In this document: piece by piece, positions 1-8,919 of the stretch
Layout: each line of letters starts with the position of its first letter
Position numbering within the stretch: position 1 is the first letter of the stretch
Source: Streptomyces smyrnaeus
GTDB lineage: Bacteria; Actinomycetota; Actinomycetes; Streptomycetales; Streptomycetaceae
Reading direction: 5' to 3'
Assembly: GCF_017676345.1 (NCBI RefSeq)
Contig: NZ_JAFFZM010000003.1
Location: forward strand, 62,001-126,000
Length of the DNA stretch: 64,000 nt
Position numbers and translations under genes: made by a program
The notes under the pieces: generated by a model
Database searches by the model: none
The model's input: only the letters and a program-made list of their open reading frames with translations
What the model was told of the DNA's origin: nothing

Positions 1-425
1 GGCGCCGCGCCGAGCGCGGGGTGACCGTACTGCTCGTCACCCACAATGTGATCGAGGCCGAGACCGTGCTGGACCGGGTCGCCGTGCTGGACCGGGGCCG
101 GGTGATCGCCTGCGACACGCCGGGCGGGCTGAAGGCCGCCGTCGGCGAGGAGGTGCGGCTGGAGCTGGTGTGGCGCGAGCGGGCGCCGGTGGAGTTGCCG
201 CACGTCGCCGCGCTCGCCGCCGCCGCCGTCGTCACCGGCCGTCGCTGGACGCTGCGGCTGCCGCCCGAGGCGGCACGCGAGGCGGTGGCGCTGGTCACCA
301 CGGGCGAGGCGTTCGAGGCGCTCGACGACTTCCGGCTCGCCACCCCGAGCCTGGAGGACGTCTATGTGGCGCTCGGCGGCCGCGCCGCGGGGGAGGACGG
401 TGCCGAGGGCTTGGTCAAAGCGTGA
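1..425 (+). CDS. ABC transporter ATP-binding protein, C-terminal part (5' end outside window)
   Basis: The reading frame is open from base 3, so the gene starts before the window. The visible end holds the last core strand and H-loop of an ABC ATPase (LLVTHN, residues about 8-13 of the visible part), then IEAETVLDRVAVLDRGRV and an accessory C-terminal domain ending in the SLEDVYVALGG motif typical of ABC-2/DrrA-type exporter ATPases. Walker A, signature and Walker B lie upstream and cannot be seen. The permease that follows at 550 is its likely partner. The GTG at 21 is internal and is not a start. Confidence 0.9.
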   Translation, partial: RRAERGVTVLLVTHNVIEAETVLDRVAVLDRGRVIACDTPGGLKAAVGEEVRLELVWRERAPVELPHVAALAAAAVVTGRRWTLRLPPEAAREAVALVTTGEAFEALDDFRLATPSLEDVYVALGGRAAGEDGAEGLVKA

Positions 426-549
426 GCGCGGACGCGGGACGACGGCGTGGCCGACGGTGCCTCCCGGCCGGTGGCCCGGAAGGACGAGGCGCGATGATGC
501 GGCACAGGATCCGCACGCCCGGCGTGCGGTATGTGAGGGGCAGGCTCGG

Positions 550-1527
550 GTGAGGACGACGGTGAAGAGCCGTACGCGGACCGACGGCGATGTGATGGCC
601 CACGGTGTCGCGGGCGTCGTGGGCGGCCGCACGGGTGCCGAGGCGGGTGCCGGTACGAGTGTCGACGAGGGCACCGGTACGGGCGCCGACGAGGGCGCCG
701 GTACGGACGGCGGAGCGGAACCCGTGGGGGAGGCGGCCGACTCCGGTGACCAGGAGGCCGGTCAGGACACGGGGGCGCCACTGGCGCCGCGGGCGCGGAT
801 GTGGCCGGCGCTGGCTGCCGTCTACCGGGCGCAGCTGTCCCGGGCGCGGGTGGCGCGGATTCCGCTGCTTTTCGTCGCGACGTTCCAGTCGCTGGGCATC
901 ATGGTCCTGATGCGCGGCGTGGTGGACGGCGGCGCGGAGGCGCGGGCGGTGGTCGCCGGGTCCAGTGTGCTGGTCGTCGCCTTCGTCGCCCTCAACCTGC
1001 TGGCGCAGTACTTCGGCCAGCTCCGCGCCGGCGGGGGCCTCGACCACTACGCCACCCTCCCGGTACCGGCCGCCTCCGTGGTGCTGGGCGCCGCCGCAGC
1101 CTACGCGTCCTTCACCGTGCCCGGCGTCGTGGTGACGGCCGTGACGGGCAGCGTGCTCTTCCAGCTGCCGCTGGGCGGGCTGTGGGTGCTGGTGGCCGTC
1201 GTCCCGCTCGCCGGAGCCGCGCTCGCCGGGCTGGGAGCCGCACTGGGACTGCTCGCCCCGCGACCCGAACTGGCCACCCTGGGCGGTCAGCTGGGGATGT
1301 CGGCGGCACTGCTGCTGGGGGTGCTGCCCGCGGGCGGGCTGCCACTGGTGGTCCGGTGGGCGCGGGATCTGCTGCCGTCCACCTACGGTGTGGAGGCCTT
1401 CGCCCGCACCTTCGAGCCGCACCCGGACTGGGCACGCGTCGTGACCGATCTGGGCGTGTGCGCCGCCGTCGGGGTACTCTCGCTCGCCGTCGCCACCCGC
1501 GCCTACCGGTGGGCCGCCACCCGCTGA
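550..1527 (+). CDS. ABC-2 type transporter permease
   Basis: This 325-residue integral membrane protein has about six predicted membrane segments after a long hydrophilic N-terminus (roughly 85 residues rich in Gly, Thr, Glu and Asp). It probably forms an exporter with the ATPase immediately upstream; the substrate is unknown. GTG 550 is chosen as start because GAGGGG lies about 9 bases upstream and because earlier in-frame codons run inside the ATPase gene. ATG 595 and ATG 799 are alternatives, the latter removing the whole low-complexity leader. The leader contains an eight-residue repeat of the DEGxGTxx type. Confidence 0.8.
   Translation: MRTTVKSRTRTDGDVMAHGVAGVVGGRTGAEAGAGTSVDEGTGTGADEGAGTDGGAEPVGEAADSGDQEAGQDTGAPLAPRARMWPALAAVYRAQLSRARVARIPLLFVATFQSLGIMVLMRGVVDGGAEARAVVAGSSVLVVAFVALNLLAQYFGQLRAGGGLDHYATLPVPAASVVLGAAAAYASFTVPGVVVTAVTGSVLFQLPLGGLWVLVAVVPLAGAALAGLGAALGLLAPRPELATLGGQLGMSAALLLGVLPAGGLPLVVRWARDLLPSTYGVEAFARTFEPHPDWARVVTDLGVCAAVGVLSLAVATRAYRWAATR
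664..711 (+). repeat. 24-bp imperfect tandem repeat, two copies, in the permease leader
   Basis: Units 664-687 and 688-711 differ at only a few bases and are in frame, encoding DEGTGTGA and DEGAGTDG. They lie in the hydrophilic N-terminal region of the ABC permease, if translation starts at 550. Confidence 0.75.
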
Positions 1528-1639
1528 CTCCGCGCGGCGGGTGTCGGTGCTCCGCGCGGGCGCACGCCGGTGCTTCGGGCGGGCGCGCGCCGAGCGGGCC
1601 GGGGCCGGGCGCACGGGGCGGGCCTGGCACGATGGCGGG

Positions 1640-2326
1640 GTGACCGTACCGACGCCCTCCTCCCACAACCCGGATCCCTCCCACCCCTCCGCGCCCCAGG
1701 CCGGACCGGGTGACCAGCCCGGCGCCGCCGCGTCGGCCCCGCCCCCGGCGCCGCCGCACGCGGTGAGCGCGGGCTACGGCGGCGAGGGCGGACCGCTCGT
1801 CCGCCGTGAGTTGCGGGACGCCGCCGTGTGTGCGGCGGCCGTCGCCGTCGCCGGGGTGCTGCTGGGCCTGCTGTGGCTGTGGCTGGCGCCCCGGGTGCCG
1901 CTGTACTCGAGCGGGAAGCTGGTGCTGTTCAAACACCCCGAGGGCGAGGAGGCCATCGCGGCGGAGGGCATCTTCGCCCTGCTCGGTCTGGGGTTCGGCC
2001 TGGTGACGGGCGTCGCCGTCTTCCTGGCCCGCAGGAGCGGGGGCGTCGGCCTCGTCGTCGGCCTCGGTGTGGGCGGGCTGCTGGGCTCCTTGCTGGCCTG
2101 GCGCACCGGCGTGTGGCTCGGCCCCGAGACGGACCTGTCCGCGGCGGCGCGGGCCGCGGGTCAGGGCGCCACTTTCGACGCTCCGCTGGAGCTGCACGCC
2201 TACGGGGTGCTGCTCGCCTGGCCCTTCGCGGCCGTCCTCGTCCACCTGCTGGCCACGGCCTTCTTCGGCCCCCGCGACGACGCGCCGGGCGCGGTTGTCG
2301 CCGCCCCGCAGCGATGGGAGAGCTGA
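1640..2326 (+). CDS. DUF2567-like membrane protein
   Basis: A 228-residue protein with a Pro/Ser-rich cytoplasmic N-terminus (about 50 residues) and four hydrophobic segments: about 60-80 (AAAVAVAGVLLGLLWLWL), 112-133, 138-156 and 190-210. The overall pattern resembles the DUF2567 family of actinobacterial membrane proteins, whose function is unknown. GTG 1640 is taken as start after a short GGCGGGG. The gene converges on the ybaK-like gene. Confidence 0.75.
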   Translation: MTVPTPSSHNPDPSHPSAPQAGPGDQPGAAASAPPPAPPHAVSAGYGGEGGPLVRRELRDAAVCAAAVAVAGVLLGLLWLWLAPRVPLYSSGKLVLFKHPEGEEAIAAEGIFALLGLGFGLVTGVAVFLARRSGGVGLVVGLGVGGLLGSLLAWRTGVWLGPETDLSAAARAAGQGATFDAPLELHAYGVLLAWPFAAVLVHLLATAFFGPRDDAPGAVVAAPQRWES

Positions 2327-2357
2327 CCGCTTGCGGGTAGGGGTGCCCCTTGCGGTC
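2325..2357. terminator. Candidate bidirectional hairpin between convergent genes
   Basis: GACCGC (2325-2330) pairs with GCGGTC (2352-2357), and AGGGG (2339-2343) pairs with CCCCT (2346-2350) inside it, leaving an asymmetric bulge. It sits exactly between the stops of the DUF2567-like gene and the YbaK-like gene. There is no T-run. Confidence 0.45.
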
Positions 2358-2853
2358 AGGGCCGGGCCACCGGAGCCACCACCGCGCCGGTCAGTTCGGC
2401 GAGGTCCGAGGGGGCGAGCTCGATCTCCAGGCCGCGGCGCCCGGCGGAGACGAAAACCGCGGCATACTCCTCGGCGGAGGCGTCCAGCACCGTGGGCAGC
2501 CGTTTGCGCTGCCCCAGCGGGGAGATGCCGCCGCGTACATAGCCCGTCGTACGCTCGGCCGCTGCCGGGTCGGCCATGGCGGCGCGTTTGCCGCCCACCG
2601 CCGCCGCCAGGGCCTTGAGGTCCAGCGAGGCGGAGACCGGGACGACGGCGACCGTCAGCGCCCCGTCGACGTCGGCCACCAGCGTCTTGAAGACCTGCTC
2701 GGGCGGCACCCCCATGGCCTCGGCGGCCTCCTCGCCGTAGGAGGGGGCCGCCGGATCGTGCTGGTAGGCGTGCGTCTCGAACACGATGCCCGCCTCGGTG
2801 GCCGCGACGATCGCGGGCGTCGCCGACCCCTGCCGCTTGTTCTTCTTCCCCAT
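2356..2853 (-). CDS. ybaK: Cys-tRNA(Pro) deacylase, YbaK/EbsC type
   Basis: A 165-residue protein of the YbaK/prolyl-tRNA-editing fold, which hydrolyses mis-acylated Cys-tRNA(Pro) in the cytoplasm. Family landmarks are GVPPEQVFKTL with the conserved lysine (about residues 48-58), the strand with VAVVPVSASLDLK, and TTGYVRGGISPLGQRKRLPTVLD (about 104-126), where the GG.SP motif lines the active site. Length matches the family. It lies 22 bases downstream of the LON-domain gene on the same strand and may be cotranscribed with it. Confidence 0.9.
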   Translation of the reverse strand: MGKKNKRQGSATPAIVAATEAGIVFETHAYQHDPAAPSYGEEAAEAMGVPPEQVFKTLVADVDGALTVAVVPVSASLDLKALAAAVGGKRAAMADPAAAERTTGYVRGGISPLGQRKRLPTVLDASAEEYAAVFVSAGRRGLEIELAPSDLAELTGAVVAPVARP

Positions 2854-2875
2854 GTCCTCCGCCCCCGGACGGGTC

Positions 2876-3691
2876 TCAGTTCTGGCTGGTCGGGTTCCGC
2901 GTCAGTTCCGCCGCGGGCAGCGACGGCAGCTTGCCGATGACGGCCGTCTCCCGGCGCAGCAGCTTCAGCTCGTCGGCGAGCCGGGTCGCGGTGTCCGGCG
3001 CCTGGAGCAGCCGCTGCTTGGCCGGGGTGTCCAGCACCGTGGCCGCCGCGACCAGGTACGAGACGACCGAGGGGTCGTCCGGCAGGTCCTGCTCCTGCCC
3101 GGCCGCCAGGGTCCGCTCACGGGCGCTGGCCAGCCGCTTCTGGTACGCGCGGAAGGCACGCAGCACTCCGGAGGCGAGCGCGCCGGCCTCGTCGCCCTCC
3201 TCCTCGGGCAGCTCCTCGATCTCGCCGGTGAGATACGGCCCGGAGGCGTCCACCGAGAGCAGCCGGAACCGGGTGGTACCGGTCGCCAGCACCTCGTAAC
3301 CGGTGGTGCTGGTGCGCGGGTCGGCACCCGGAGCCGCCTCCTCGGGCTCGTCCGCCGCGTCCGGGGCGCCCAGGCCCGCGACGCGCTCGCGGATGGTGGA
3401 CGCGTCGGCGATGCAGCCGACCGTGTAGAACGACTTGATCGGGTCGGGGCCGAAGCCTGCCGTCGGGTCGGTGCCCGGCGGCGGCGCCGAGTCGGGCATG
3501 CCGGTGGCCGCGGGCGCGACCTCGCGGCCGTCCCGGATGGCGACGACGCCGAAGCGGCGCGGCGCGTCCTCGGGCAGCGCGAGCAGGTCCCGCATCAGCG
3601 CGCGGTACCGCGGCTCGAAGATGTTCAGCGGCAGCACCAGCCCCGGGAACAGCACCGAGTTGAGCGGGAAGAGCGGAAGCGCGGTTGTCAC
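2876..3691 (-). CDS. LON substrate-binding (N-terminal) domain protein
   Basis: A 271-residue protein that opens with LPLFPLNSVLFPG and IFEPRYRALMRDLL, the hallmark of the Lon protease N-terminal (LAN/PUA-like) domain. There is no AAA+ or Ser-Lys protease domain, so it is a stand-alone substrate- or ligand-binding protein and not a Lon protease. A loop at about 55-80 and one at about 105-125 are Pro/Asp/Gly rich and look family-variable. Its role in Streptomyces is not established. It is the first gene of the pair with ybaK. Confidence 0.88.
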   Translation of the reverse strand: MTTALPLFPLNSVLFPGLVLPLNIFEPRYRALMRDLLALPEDAPRRFGVVAIRDGREVAPAATGMPDSAPPPGTDPTAGFGPDPIKSFYTVGCIADASTIRERVAGLGAPDAADEPEEAAPGADPRTSTTGYEVLATGTTRFRLLSVDASGPYLTGEIEELPEEEGDEAGALASGVLRAFRAYQKRLASARERTLAAGQEQDLPDDPSVVSYLVAAATVLDTPAKQRLLQAPDTATRLADELKLLRRETAVIGKLPSLPAAELTRNPTSQN

Positions 3692-3752
3692 AACCGGTAA
3701 GCCTAAAGCCTCCGGCGCCCACCGCGCGGCCCGGTGCGCCTTACGGATCTAC

Positions 3753-3793
3753 CCGGGGCCGGGGCCGCGCCGCTCCCGGGGCACCGGCCCCGG
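3753..3793 (-). terminator. Hairpin terminator of the beta-helix membrane protein gene
   Basis: CCGGGGCCGG (3753-3762) and CCGGCCCCGG (3784-3793) form a perfect 10-bp stem with a 21-base loop, beginning 4 bases past the stop of the gene ending at 3797. No T-run follows, as is usual for GC-rich actinomycete hairpins. Confidence 0.65.
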
Positions 3794-3796
3794 CAA

Positions 3797-5449
3797 CTAC
3801 TGCCGGCGCAGCAGCCGGGTGGCGCCCGCGGCCACCGTCGTCGCCAGCACCCAGCCGGCCATGATCATGCCCGCGGCGATCCACTGATAGCCGCCGCCCG
3901 GGTCCCACGCCGTGTCCTGTCCGAAGGTGATCACGGGCAGCAGCAGGTCCAGCGCGTACAGGGCGGCGTTCCAGTGCGGTGCCTCGTCGCCCTTGAGGGC
4001 GGGCGGCCGGTGGGCCTGGAACAGCATCGCCCCGGTCAGCCACAGCAGCGCCATCCACAGCGCGGCCTGCCCCGGCCGGTAGCCGTACGCCACCGTCCAG
4101 TCCTGCAGGACGCCCCACAGCTTGCCGGGCAGCGGGAGCGTCTCGCGGCGGCGGCGCTGCTTGGCCAGCAGCACGAGGCGCGCGTTGGTGTCCTCGCCGC
4201 TGTTCCGGTACATCGCCGCCAGCTGCTCGTACGGCTCCGGCGCGTACTCCGCGGTCGCCGCGTTGATCCACTGGAGCCGTTCGCGGACGTTGAAGTGCCC
4301 CTCCTTGGGGATGGCGTGCTGGTAGGTGAAGCCCGCCATCCACAGCCGGTGGTCGCCCGGCCAGCTGGAGGCGCGGTCCATCAGCTTCTCCACACTCGCC
4401 CCGGACAGCACGACCAGGCCCCGCTCGGGCAGCTGCGGGGTGAAGGTCAGCTCCGGCGTGGTGATGCGGCGCAGCGACAGCTCCTGGTCGCGCTGCATCT
4501 CCAGCCGGGCGTTCTCGATCACCAGCGAGGAGCCGAACCGACCGTCGTCCAGCACCACGCCGCCGGTGCACTGGAAGTGCTTGGTGCGATGGGGGTCCCA
4601 CCCCGACCGGGTGAAGCCGGGAGCCTGGGGGAAGGTGCCCTGCTGGGAGCCGTAGCGGATACCGGTCGGCGGTGTGATGCCGTACATCTGCGGGGCGCTG
4701 CCGCGCCCGGCGTCGGCGAAGCTGGCCACCTGCTCGACCGTCATCTGCGGCGCGTACAGCGCGAAGCGCCCGCGCGGGTTGCGCAGCACCGAGCCGAACA
4801 TGTGCAGCGAACTGCCGACGGAGGCACCGCGCAGGCTGACCTGCCCGTCGGTGACCAGCAGGCTGGCCTGGAGCTCCTGGGAGACGTTGACGCCGTCCGC
4901 CGCGATGGCGCGGGTCCGCCGGCCGCTGCCCACGGTCGCCTCGTTGAGCAGCAGATCGGTGCCGATCGTGGCGTCCGTGAGTTTGATGCCTTCGGGGATG
5001 CTGCACCTGGGCAGGTGCAGATCGCCCTCGGTGGTGAGCCGGGCCGCCTCCAGGCGGGGGAGGTAGCAGTCGACGAACCGCGCGGTGTTCACGCGGGCCT
5101 CCGGCATCCGCACCTCGTCCTCGAAGCGGCACTGCCGCAGCTCGAAGAACGGCTCCACGGCGCCGCCCGACAGATCCAGGCAGCCCGTCACGAACGCGCC
5201 GGTCAGATGCAGCGAGGCGACCCTGCCCAGCAGCGGCGGCGGCCCGTGCAGCAGCAGCAGCGCGATCACCCGGGCACGCACCGTGCGCTCCGGGCCCCAG
5301 GGGTGGTCCCCGTTGGGGTCGTCGAGCTCGGCCTCGCCGTGGCGCAGATCGTGCTCGGTTCCGTTGCGGAACGCCTGCCAGAGCCCCCACTCCGCAGTCG
5401 TCAGCTGCAGCCCCGGCGGCGGCTCGCCCGAGTCCGCTGGCTCGCTCAC
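3797..5449 (-). CDS. Membrane-anchored beta-helix-like protein of unknown function
   Basis: A 550-residue protein. The middle (about residues 70-290) is a run of short repeats such as LTGAFVTGCLDLSGG and LRGASVGSSLHMFGS, with regularly spaced Leu and Gly/Ala, suggesting a pentapeptide-like or bactofilin-like beta-helix. The C-terminus has two hydrophobic segments (about 460-478 and 505-540) that anchor it to the membrane. Relatives in Streptomyces are often labelled membrane-associated oxidoreductase, but I see no nucleotide-binding Gly motif, flavin site or redox cysteine pair supporting that. ATG 5449 fits the reading frame. It is divergent from hisD. Confidence 0.75.
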   Translation of the reverse strand: MSEPADSGEPPPGLQLTTAEWGLWQAFRNGTEHDLRHGEAELDDPNGDHPWGPERTVRARVIALLLLHGPPPLLGRVASLHLTGAFVTGCLDLSGGAVEPFFELRQCRFEDEVRMPEARVNTARFVDCYLPRLEAARLTTEGDLHLPRCSIPEGIKLTDATIGTDLLLNEATVGSGRRTRAIAADGVNVSQELQASLLVTDGQVSLRGASVGSSLHMFGSVLRNPRGRFALYAPQMTVEQVASFADAGRGSAPQMYGITPPTGIRYGSQQGTFPQAPGFTRSGWDPHRTKHFQCTGGVVLDDGRFGSSLVIENARLEMQRDQELSLRRITTPELTFTPQLPERGLVVLSGASVEKLMDRASSWPGDHRLWMAGFTYQHAIPKEGHFNVRERLQWINAATAEYAPEPYEQLAAMYRNSGEDTNARLVLLAKQRRRRETLPLPGKLWGVLQDWTVAYGYRPGQAALWMALLWLTGAMLFQAHRPPALKGDEAPHWNAALYALDLLLPVITFGQDTAWDPGGGYQWIAAGMIMAGWVLATTVAAGATRLLRRQ

Positions 5450-5497
5450 GCGGTCTCCCCCTCTTGATCACTCGGTCTCTCGCGTTCGCCCGTCTTC

Positions 5498-5513
5498 CGC
5501 GGCGCAGGCCGCG
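5498..5513. other. Short hairpin in the hisD upstream region
   Basis: CGCGGC and GCCGCG form a 6-bp stem around a GCAG loop about 145 bases upstream of hisD. It could belong to the leader of the divergent minus-strand gene. Role unknown. Confidence 0.35.
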
Positions 5514-5578
5514 CGGTGTTCGAACGTGGTGGTCGTACCGCTCCCTTTCCCGCTCCGTGACCGGATGAACGCGGGAGG

Positions 5579-5617
5579 CGACGATCGTCGTCTGTGGCCT
5601 GTATCAGCCTCTGATAC
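5579..5617. promoter_or_regulatory. Two palindromes upstream of hisD, candidate his-operon operator
   Basis: Bases 5579-5590 are the perfect palindrome CGACGATCGTCG. Bases 5601-5617 are GTATCAG, CCT, CTGATAC: a perfect 7-bp inverted repeat with a 3-base spacer, markedly AT-richer than its surroundings. The second lies about 42 bases before the hisD start, where a promoter is expected. A repressor controlling histidine synthesis is the simplest reading; the protein is unknown. Confidence 0.55.
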
Positions 5618-5658
5618 GGGCGGCCGGGGCACGCCGAGGGTCTGAGAGACTTGAGTGT

Positions 5659-7029
5659 GTGATCTCCCGAATCGATCTGCGTGGCGCCGCACTCCCCTCC
5701 GGCCTCCCGGCGGAGGGCACCCCTTTGGCCTCCGGCCCGGTGAGCGGCGCGCTCGACCGTGACCTGCTGCCCCGTGCCGAGCTCGACGTCGAGGCCGCCC
5801 TGGAGAAGGTGCGGCCCATCTGCGACGACGTACGGCATCGTGGCGCGGCCGCGGTGATCGAGTACACGGAGAAGTTCGACGGGGTGCGCCTGGAGCGCAC
5901 CCGGGTGCCGGCCGAGGCGCTCCGCGAGGCCCTGGAGGAGCTGGACCCGACCGTCCGCGCGGCCCTGGAGGAGTCCGTCCGGCGCGCCCGGATCGTCCAC
6001 CGCGACCAGCGGCGCACCGACTCCACCGTGCAGGTGGTGCCCGGCGGCACCGTCACCGAGCGTTGGGTGCCGGTGGAGCGCGTGGGGCTGTACGTACCGG
6101 GCGGGCGCGCCGTCTACCCGTCGTCCGTGGTGATGAATGTGGTGCCCGCGCAGGAGGCGGGCGTCGGCTCGCTGGCCGTGGCCTCACCCGCGCAGCGCGA
6201 GTTCGCCGGCCTGCCGCACCCCACCATCCTCGCCGCCTGCGCCCTGCTGGGCGTCGAGGAGGTCTACGCGGTGGGCGGCGCCCAGGCCGTGGCGATGTTC
6301 GCCCACGGCACCGAGGAGTGCGCCCCGGCCCAGCTGGTGACCGGCCCCGGCAACATCTATGTGGCCGCCGCCAAGCGGTTGCTCAAGGGCGTCATCGGCA
6401 TCGACTCCGAGGCGGGCCCGACCGAGATCGCGATCCTCGCCGACGACACCGCGGACGCGGCCCACGTCGCTTCCGACCTGATCTCCCAGGCCGAGCACGA
6501 CGTGGTGGCCGCCGCGGTGCTGGTCACCCCCTCCGAGGCGCTGGCCGAGGCGGTCGAGGGCGAGCTGAAGACGCAGGTGCCCGCCACCAGGCACAGCGAA
6601 CGCATCGCCGAGGCGCTGGCCGGGCGGCAGTCGGGCATCGTCCTGGTCGACTCCCTCGAAGCCGGCCTGGCCGTCGTCAACGGCTACGCCGCCGAGCACC
6701 TGGAGATCCAGACGGCCGACGCCGCGGCCTGGGCGGCGCGGGTACGCAACGCGGGCGCGATCTTCGTCGGCCCGTACGCTCCCGTCTCGCTCGGCGACTA
6801 CGCCGCGGGCTCCAACCATGTGCTGCCCACCGGCGGCTGCGCCTGCCACTCCTCGGGCCTGTCGGTCCAGTCCTTCCTGCGCGGTATCCACGTCGTGGAC
6901 TACACCCGGGACGCGTTGGCCGAGGTCACCCACCATGTCGTCGCCCTGGCGGAGGCGGAGGACCTGCCCGCACACGGCGCGGCACTCAAGGCAAGGTTCG
7001 ACTGGAAGGTTCCGGAGAGCGGCTCGTGA
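5659..7029 (+). CDS. hisD: Histidinol dehydrogenase
   Basis: A 456-residue cytoplasmic enzyme for the last two NAD-dependent steps of histidine synthesis (histidinol to histidine). The signature runs from [16 protein letters not shown] through [16 protein letters not shown] (about residues 230-262), followed by SQAEHD with the catalytic His region. The C-terminal part has the family's HVLPTGGCA and [11 protein letters not shown] segments. GTG 5659 is the start; only a weak GAGAGAC precedes it, so initiation may be nearly leaderless. First gene of the operon, overlapping hisC by the GTGA arrangement. Confidence 0.97.
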   Translation: MISRIDLRGAALPSGLPAEGTPLASGPVSGALDRDLLPRAELDVEAALEKVRPICDDVRHRGAAAVIEYTEKFDGVRLERTRVPAEALREALEELDPTVRAALEESVRRARIVHRDQRRTDSTVQVVPGGTVTERWVPVERVGLYVPGGRAVYPSSVVMNVVPAQEAGVGSLAVASPAQREFAGLPHPTILAACALLGVEEVYAVGGAQAVAMFAHGTEECAPAQLVTGPGNIYVAAAKRLLKGVIGIDSEAGPTEIAILADDTADAAHVASDLISQAEHDVVAAAVLVTPSEALAEAVEGELKTQVPATRHSERIAEALAGRQSGIVLVDSLEAGLAVVNGYAAEHLEIQTADAAAWAARVRNAGAIFVGPYAPVSLGDYAAGSNHVLPTGGCACHSSGLSVQSFLRGIHVVDYTRDALAEVTHHVVALAEAEDLPAHGAALKARFDWKVPESGS

Positions 7030-8168
7030 CCGGCATTGACGATCTCCCCATCCGGGACGAGCTGCGCGGCAAGTCCCCCTACGGCGCGCCGCAGCTGGAC
7101 GTCCCCGTACGGCTGAACACCAACGAGAACCCCTATCCGCTCCCCGAGGAGCTGGTGGCGCGGATCGCCGAGCGGGTCACCGAGGCCGCGCGCGGGCTGA
7201 ACCGCTACCCGGACCGGGACGCGGTCGAACTGCGCACCGAGCTCGCCCGCTATCTGTCCCGCACGGCGGGCCACACCGTCGACCACCGGCAGGTGTGGGC
7301 GGCCAACGGCTCCAACGAGGTGCTCCAGCAGCTCCTCCAGGCGTTCGGCGGGCCAGGGCGTACGGCCCTTGGCTTCGAGCCCTCGTACTCGATGCACGCG
7401 CTGATCGCCCGCGGCACCGGCACCGGCTGGCTGTCGGGTCCGCGCAACGACGACTTCACCATCGACACCGAGGCCGCCGTCGCCGCCATCGCCGAGCACA
7501 AGCCGGACGTCGTGTTCGTCTGCTCGCCCAACAACCCGACCGGCACCGCCGTCACCGAGGAGACGGTGCTGGCGCTGTACGAGGCCGCGCAGGCGGCCCG
7601 GTCGGACCGTCATGAACACGGGGCGCTGGTGGTGGTGGACGAGGCGTACGGCGAGTTCTCGCACCACCCCTCGCTGCTGCCGCTGATCGAGGGCCGTGAC
7701 ACGCTGGTGCTCTCGCGCACCATGTCCAAGGCGTTCGGCGCCGCCGGGCTGCGGCTCGGCTATCTGGCCGCGGCGCCCGCCGTGGTGGACGCCGTCCAGC
7801 TGGTGCGGCTGCCCTACCACCTGTCGGCGGTCACCCAGGCCACGGCGCTGGCCGCGCTGGAGCACACCGACACCCTGCTCGGCTACGTGGAGCAGCTGAA
7901 GACCGAACGCGACCGGCTGGTGACCGAGCTGCGGGCCATCGGCTGCCAGGTCACCGCCTCGGACGCCAACTTCGTACAGTTCGGCCGCTTCGACGGCGCG
8001 GCCGGATCGCACGCCGTGTGGGAGGCGCTGCTGGCCCACGGCGTACTGGTCCGGGACAACGGGGTCCCCGGCTGGCTGCGGGTGACGGCGGGCACGCCGG
8101 AGGAGAACGACGCGTTCCTCGACGCGGTGCGAGCCGTGACGAAGGAACTGAAGGAGAAGAGCGACTGA
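7026..8168 (+). CDS. hisC: Histidinol-phosphate aminotransferase
   Basis: A 380-residue fold-type I PLP enzyme converting imidazole-acetol phosphate to histidinol phosphate. Visible motifs are [14 protein letters not shown] at the N-terminus, SPNNPTGT (about 161-168), VVDEAYGEF (about 201-209) and [17 protein letters not shown], where the Lys of SKAFG forms the Schiff base with PLP. GTG 7026 overlaps the hisD stop by 4 bases. Length is normal for actinobacterial HisC. Confidence 0.97.
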   Translation: MTGIDDLPIRDELRGKSPYGAPQLDVPVRLNTNENPYPLPEELVARIAERVTEAARGLNRYPDRDAVELRTELARYLSRTAGHTVDHRQVWAANGSNEVLQQLLQAFGGPGRTALGFEPSYSMHALIARGTGTGWLSGPRNDDFTIDTEAAVAAIAEHKPDVVFVCSPNNPTGTAVTEETVLALYEAAQAARSDRHEHGALVVVDEAYGEFSHHPSLLPLIEGRDTLVLSRTMSKAFGAAGLRLGYLAAAPAVVDAVQLVRLPYHLSAVTQATALAALEHTDTLLGYVEQLKTERDRLVTELRAIGCQVTASDANFVQFGRFDGAAGSHAVWEALLAHGVLVRDNGVPGWLRVTAGTPEENDAFLDAVRAVTKELKEKSD

Positions 8169-8758
8169 TGACGCGCAAGGGCCGGGTGGAGCGCACCACC
8201 AAGGAGACCTCTGTCGTGGTCGAGATCGACCTCGACGGCAAGGGCGATGTGGACGTCTCCACGGGCGTGGGCTTCTACGACCACATGCTCGACCAGCTCG
8301 GCCGGCACGGCCTGTTCGACCTCACGGTCAAGACCGAGGGCGATCTGCACATCGACAGCCACCACACCATCGAGGACACCTCGCTGGCGCTGGGCGCCGC
8401 CTTCAAGCAGGCCCTCGGCGACAAGCGCGGCATCGTCCGGTTCGCCAACGCCTCGGTGCCGCTGGACGAGTCGCTCGCCCAGGTGACCGTGGACCTGTCG
8501 GGACGCCCCTACCTGGTGCACACCGAGCCCGAGTCCATGGCGCCGATGATCGGCAGCTACGACACGACGATGACCCGGCACATCCTGGAGTCCTTCGTCG
8601 CCCAGGCCCAGATCGCCCTGCACGTCCACGTACCGTACGGGCGCAACGCGCACCACATCGTGGAGTGCCAGTTCAAGGCGCTGGCCCGCGCCCTGCGCTA
8701 CGCCAGCGAGAGGGACCCGCGGCAGACCGGTATCCCCTCCACCAAGGGCGCCCTGTGA
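8168..8758 (+). CDS. hisB: Imidazoleglycerol-phosphate dehydratase
   Basis: A 196-residue dehydratase-only HisB; there is no histidinol-phosphatase domain as in enteric HisB, so the phosphatase must be encoded elsewhere. It carries the two metal-binding motifs of the family: [14 protein letters not shown] (about 36-49) with DSHHTIEDT (about 62-70), and later [16 protein letters not shown] near the C-terminus. ATG 8168 overlaps the hisC stop by one base. Confidence 0.97.
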   Translation: MTRKGRVERTTKETSVVVEIDLDGKGDVDVSTGVGFYDHMLDQLGRHGLFDLTVKTEGDLHIDSHHTIEDTSLALGAAFKQALGDKRGIVRFANASVPLDESLAQVTVDLSGRPYLVHTEPESMAPMIGSYDTTMTRHILESFVAQAQIALHVHVPYGRNAHHIVECQFKALARALRYASERDPRQTGIPSTKGAL

Positions 8759-8919
8759 CGGGGCTGGCGGCGCTGCTGATCTTCGTGGGGCTGTTCCTGG
8801 CCGGCGGGGCGATCTCCTTCTGGAAGCAGCAGCTGCCCAAGGGTGTGATCGTGCTGCTCTCGCTCGCCTCGGCCATGTGCCTGGTGGCGGGAATCCTGCG
8901 GTTGGACTGGTGGTCGTGA
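8755..8919 (+). CDS. Small membrane protein inside the his operon
   Basis: A 54-residue protein with two hydrophobic helices (about 2-20 and 30-47) separated by a short basic turn (WKQQLPKG) and ending RLDWWS. GTG 8755 overlaps the hisB stop by 4 bases, and its own stop abuts the hisH start, so it is translated as part of the operon. No function is known to me; it is neither a His enzyme nor a leader peptide (no His codon run). Confidence 0.75.
   Translation: MTGLAALLIFVGLFLAGGAISFWKQQLPKGVIVLLSLASAMCLVAGILRLDWWS

Noticed and set aside
3734..5467. A 577-codon plus-strand open frame opposite the beta-helix membrane protein
   Set aside because: His/Gln/Arg-rich shadow composition with no domain; the minus-strand frame has membrane helices and ordered repeats.
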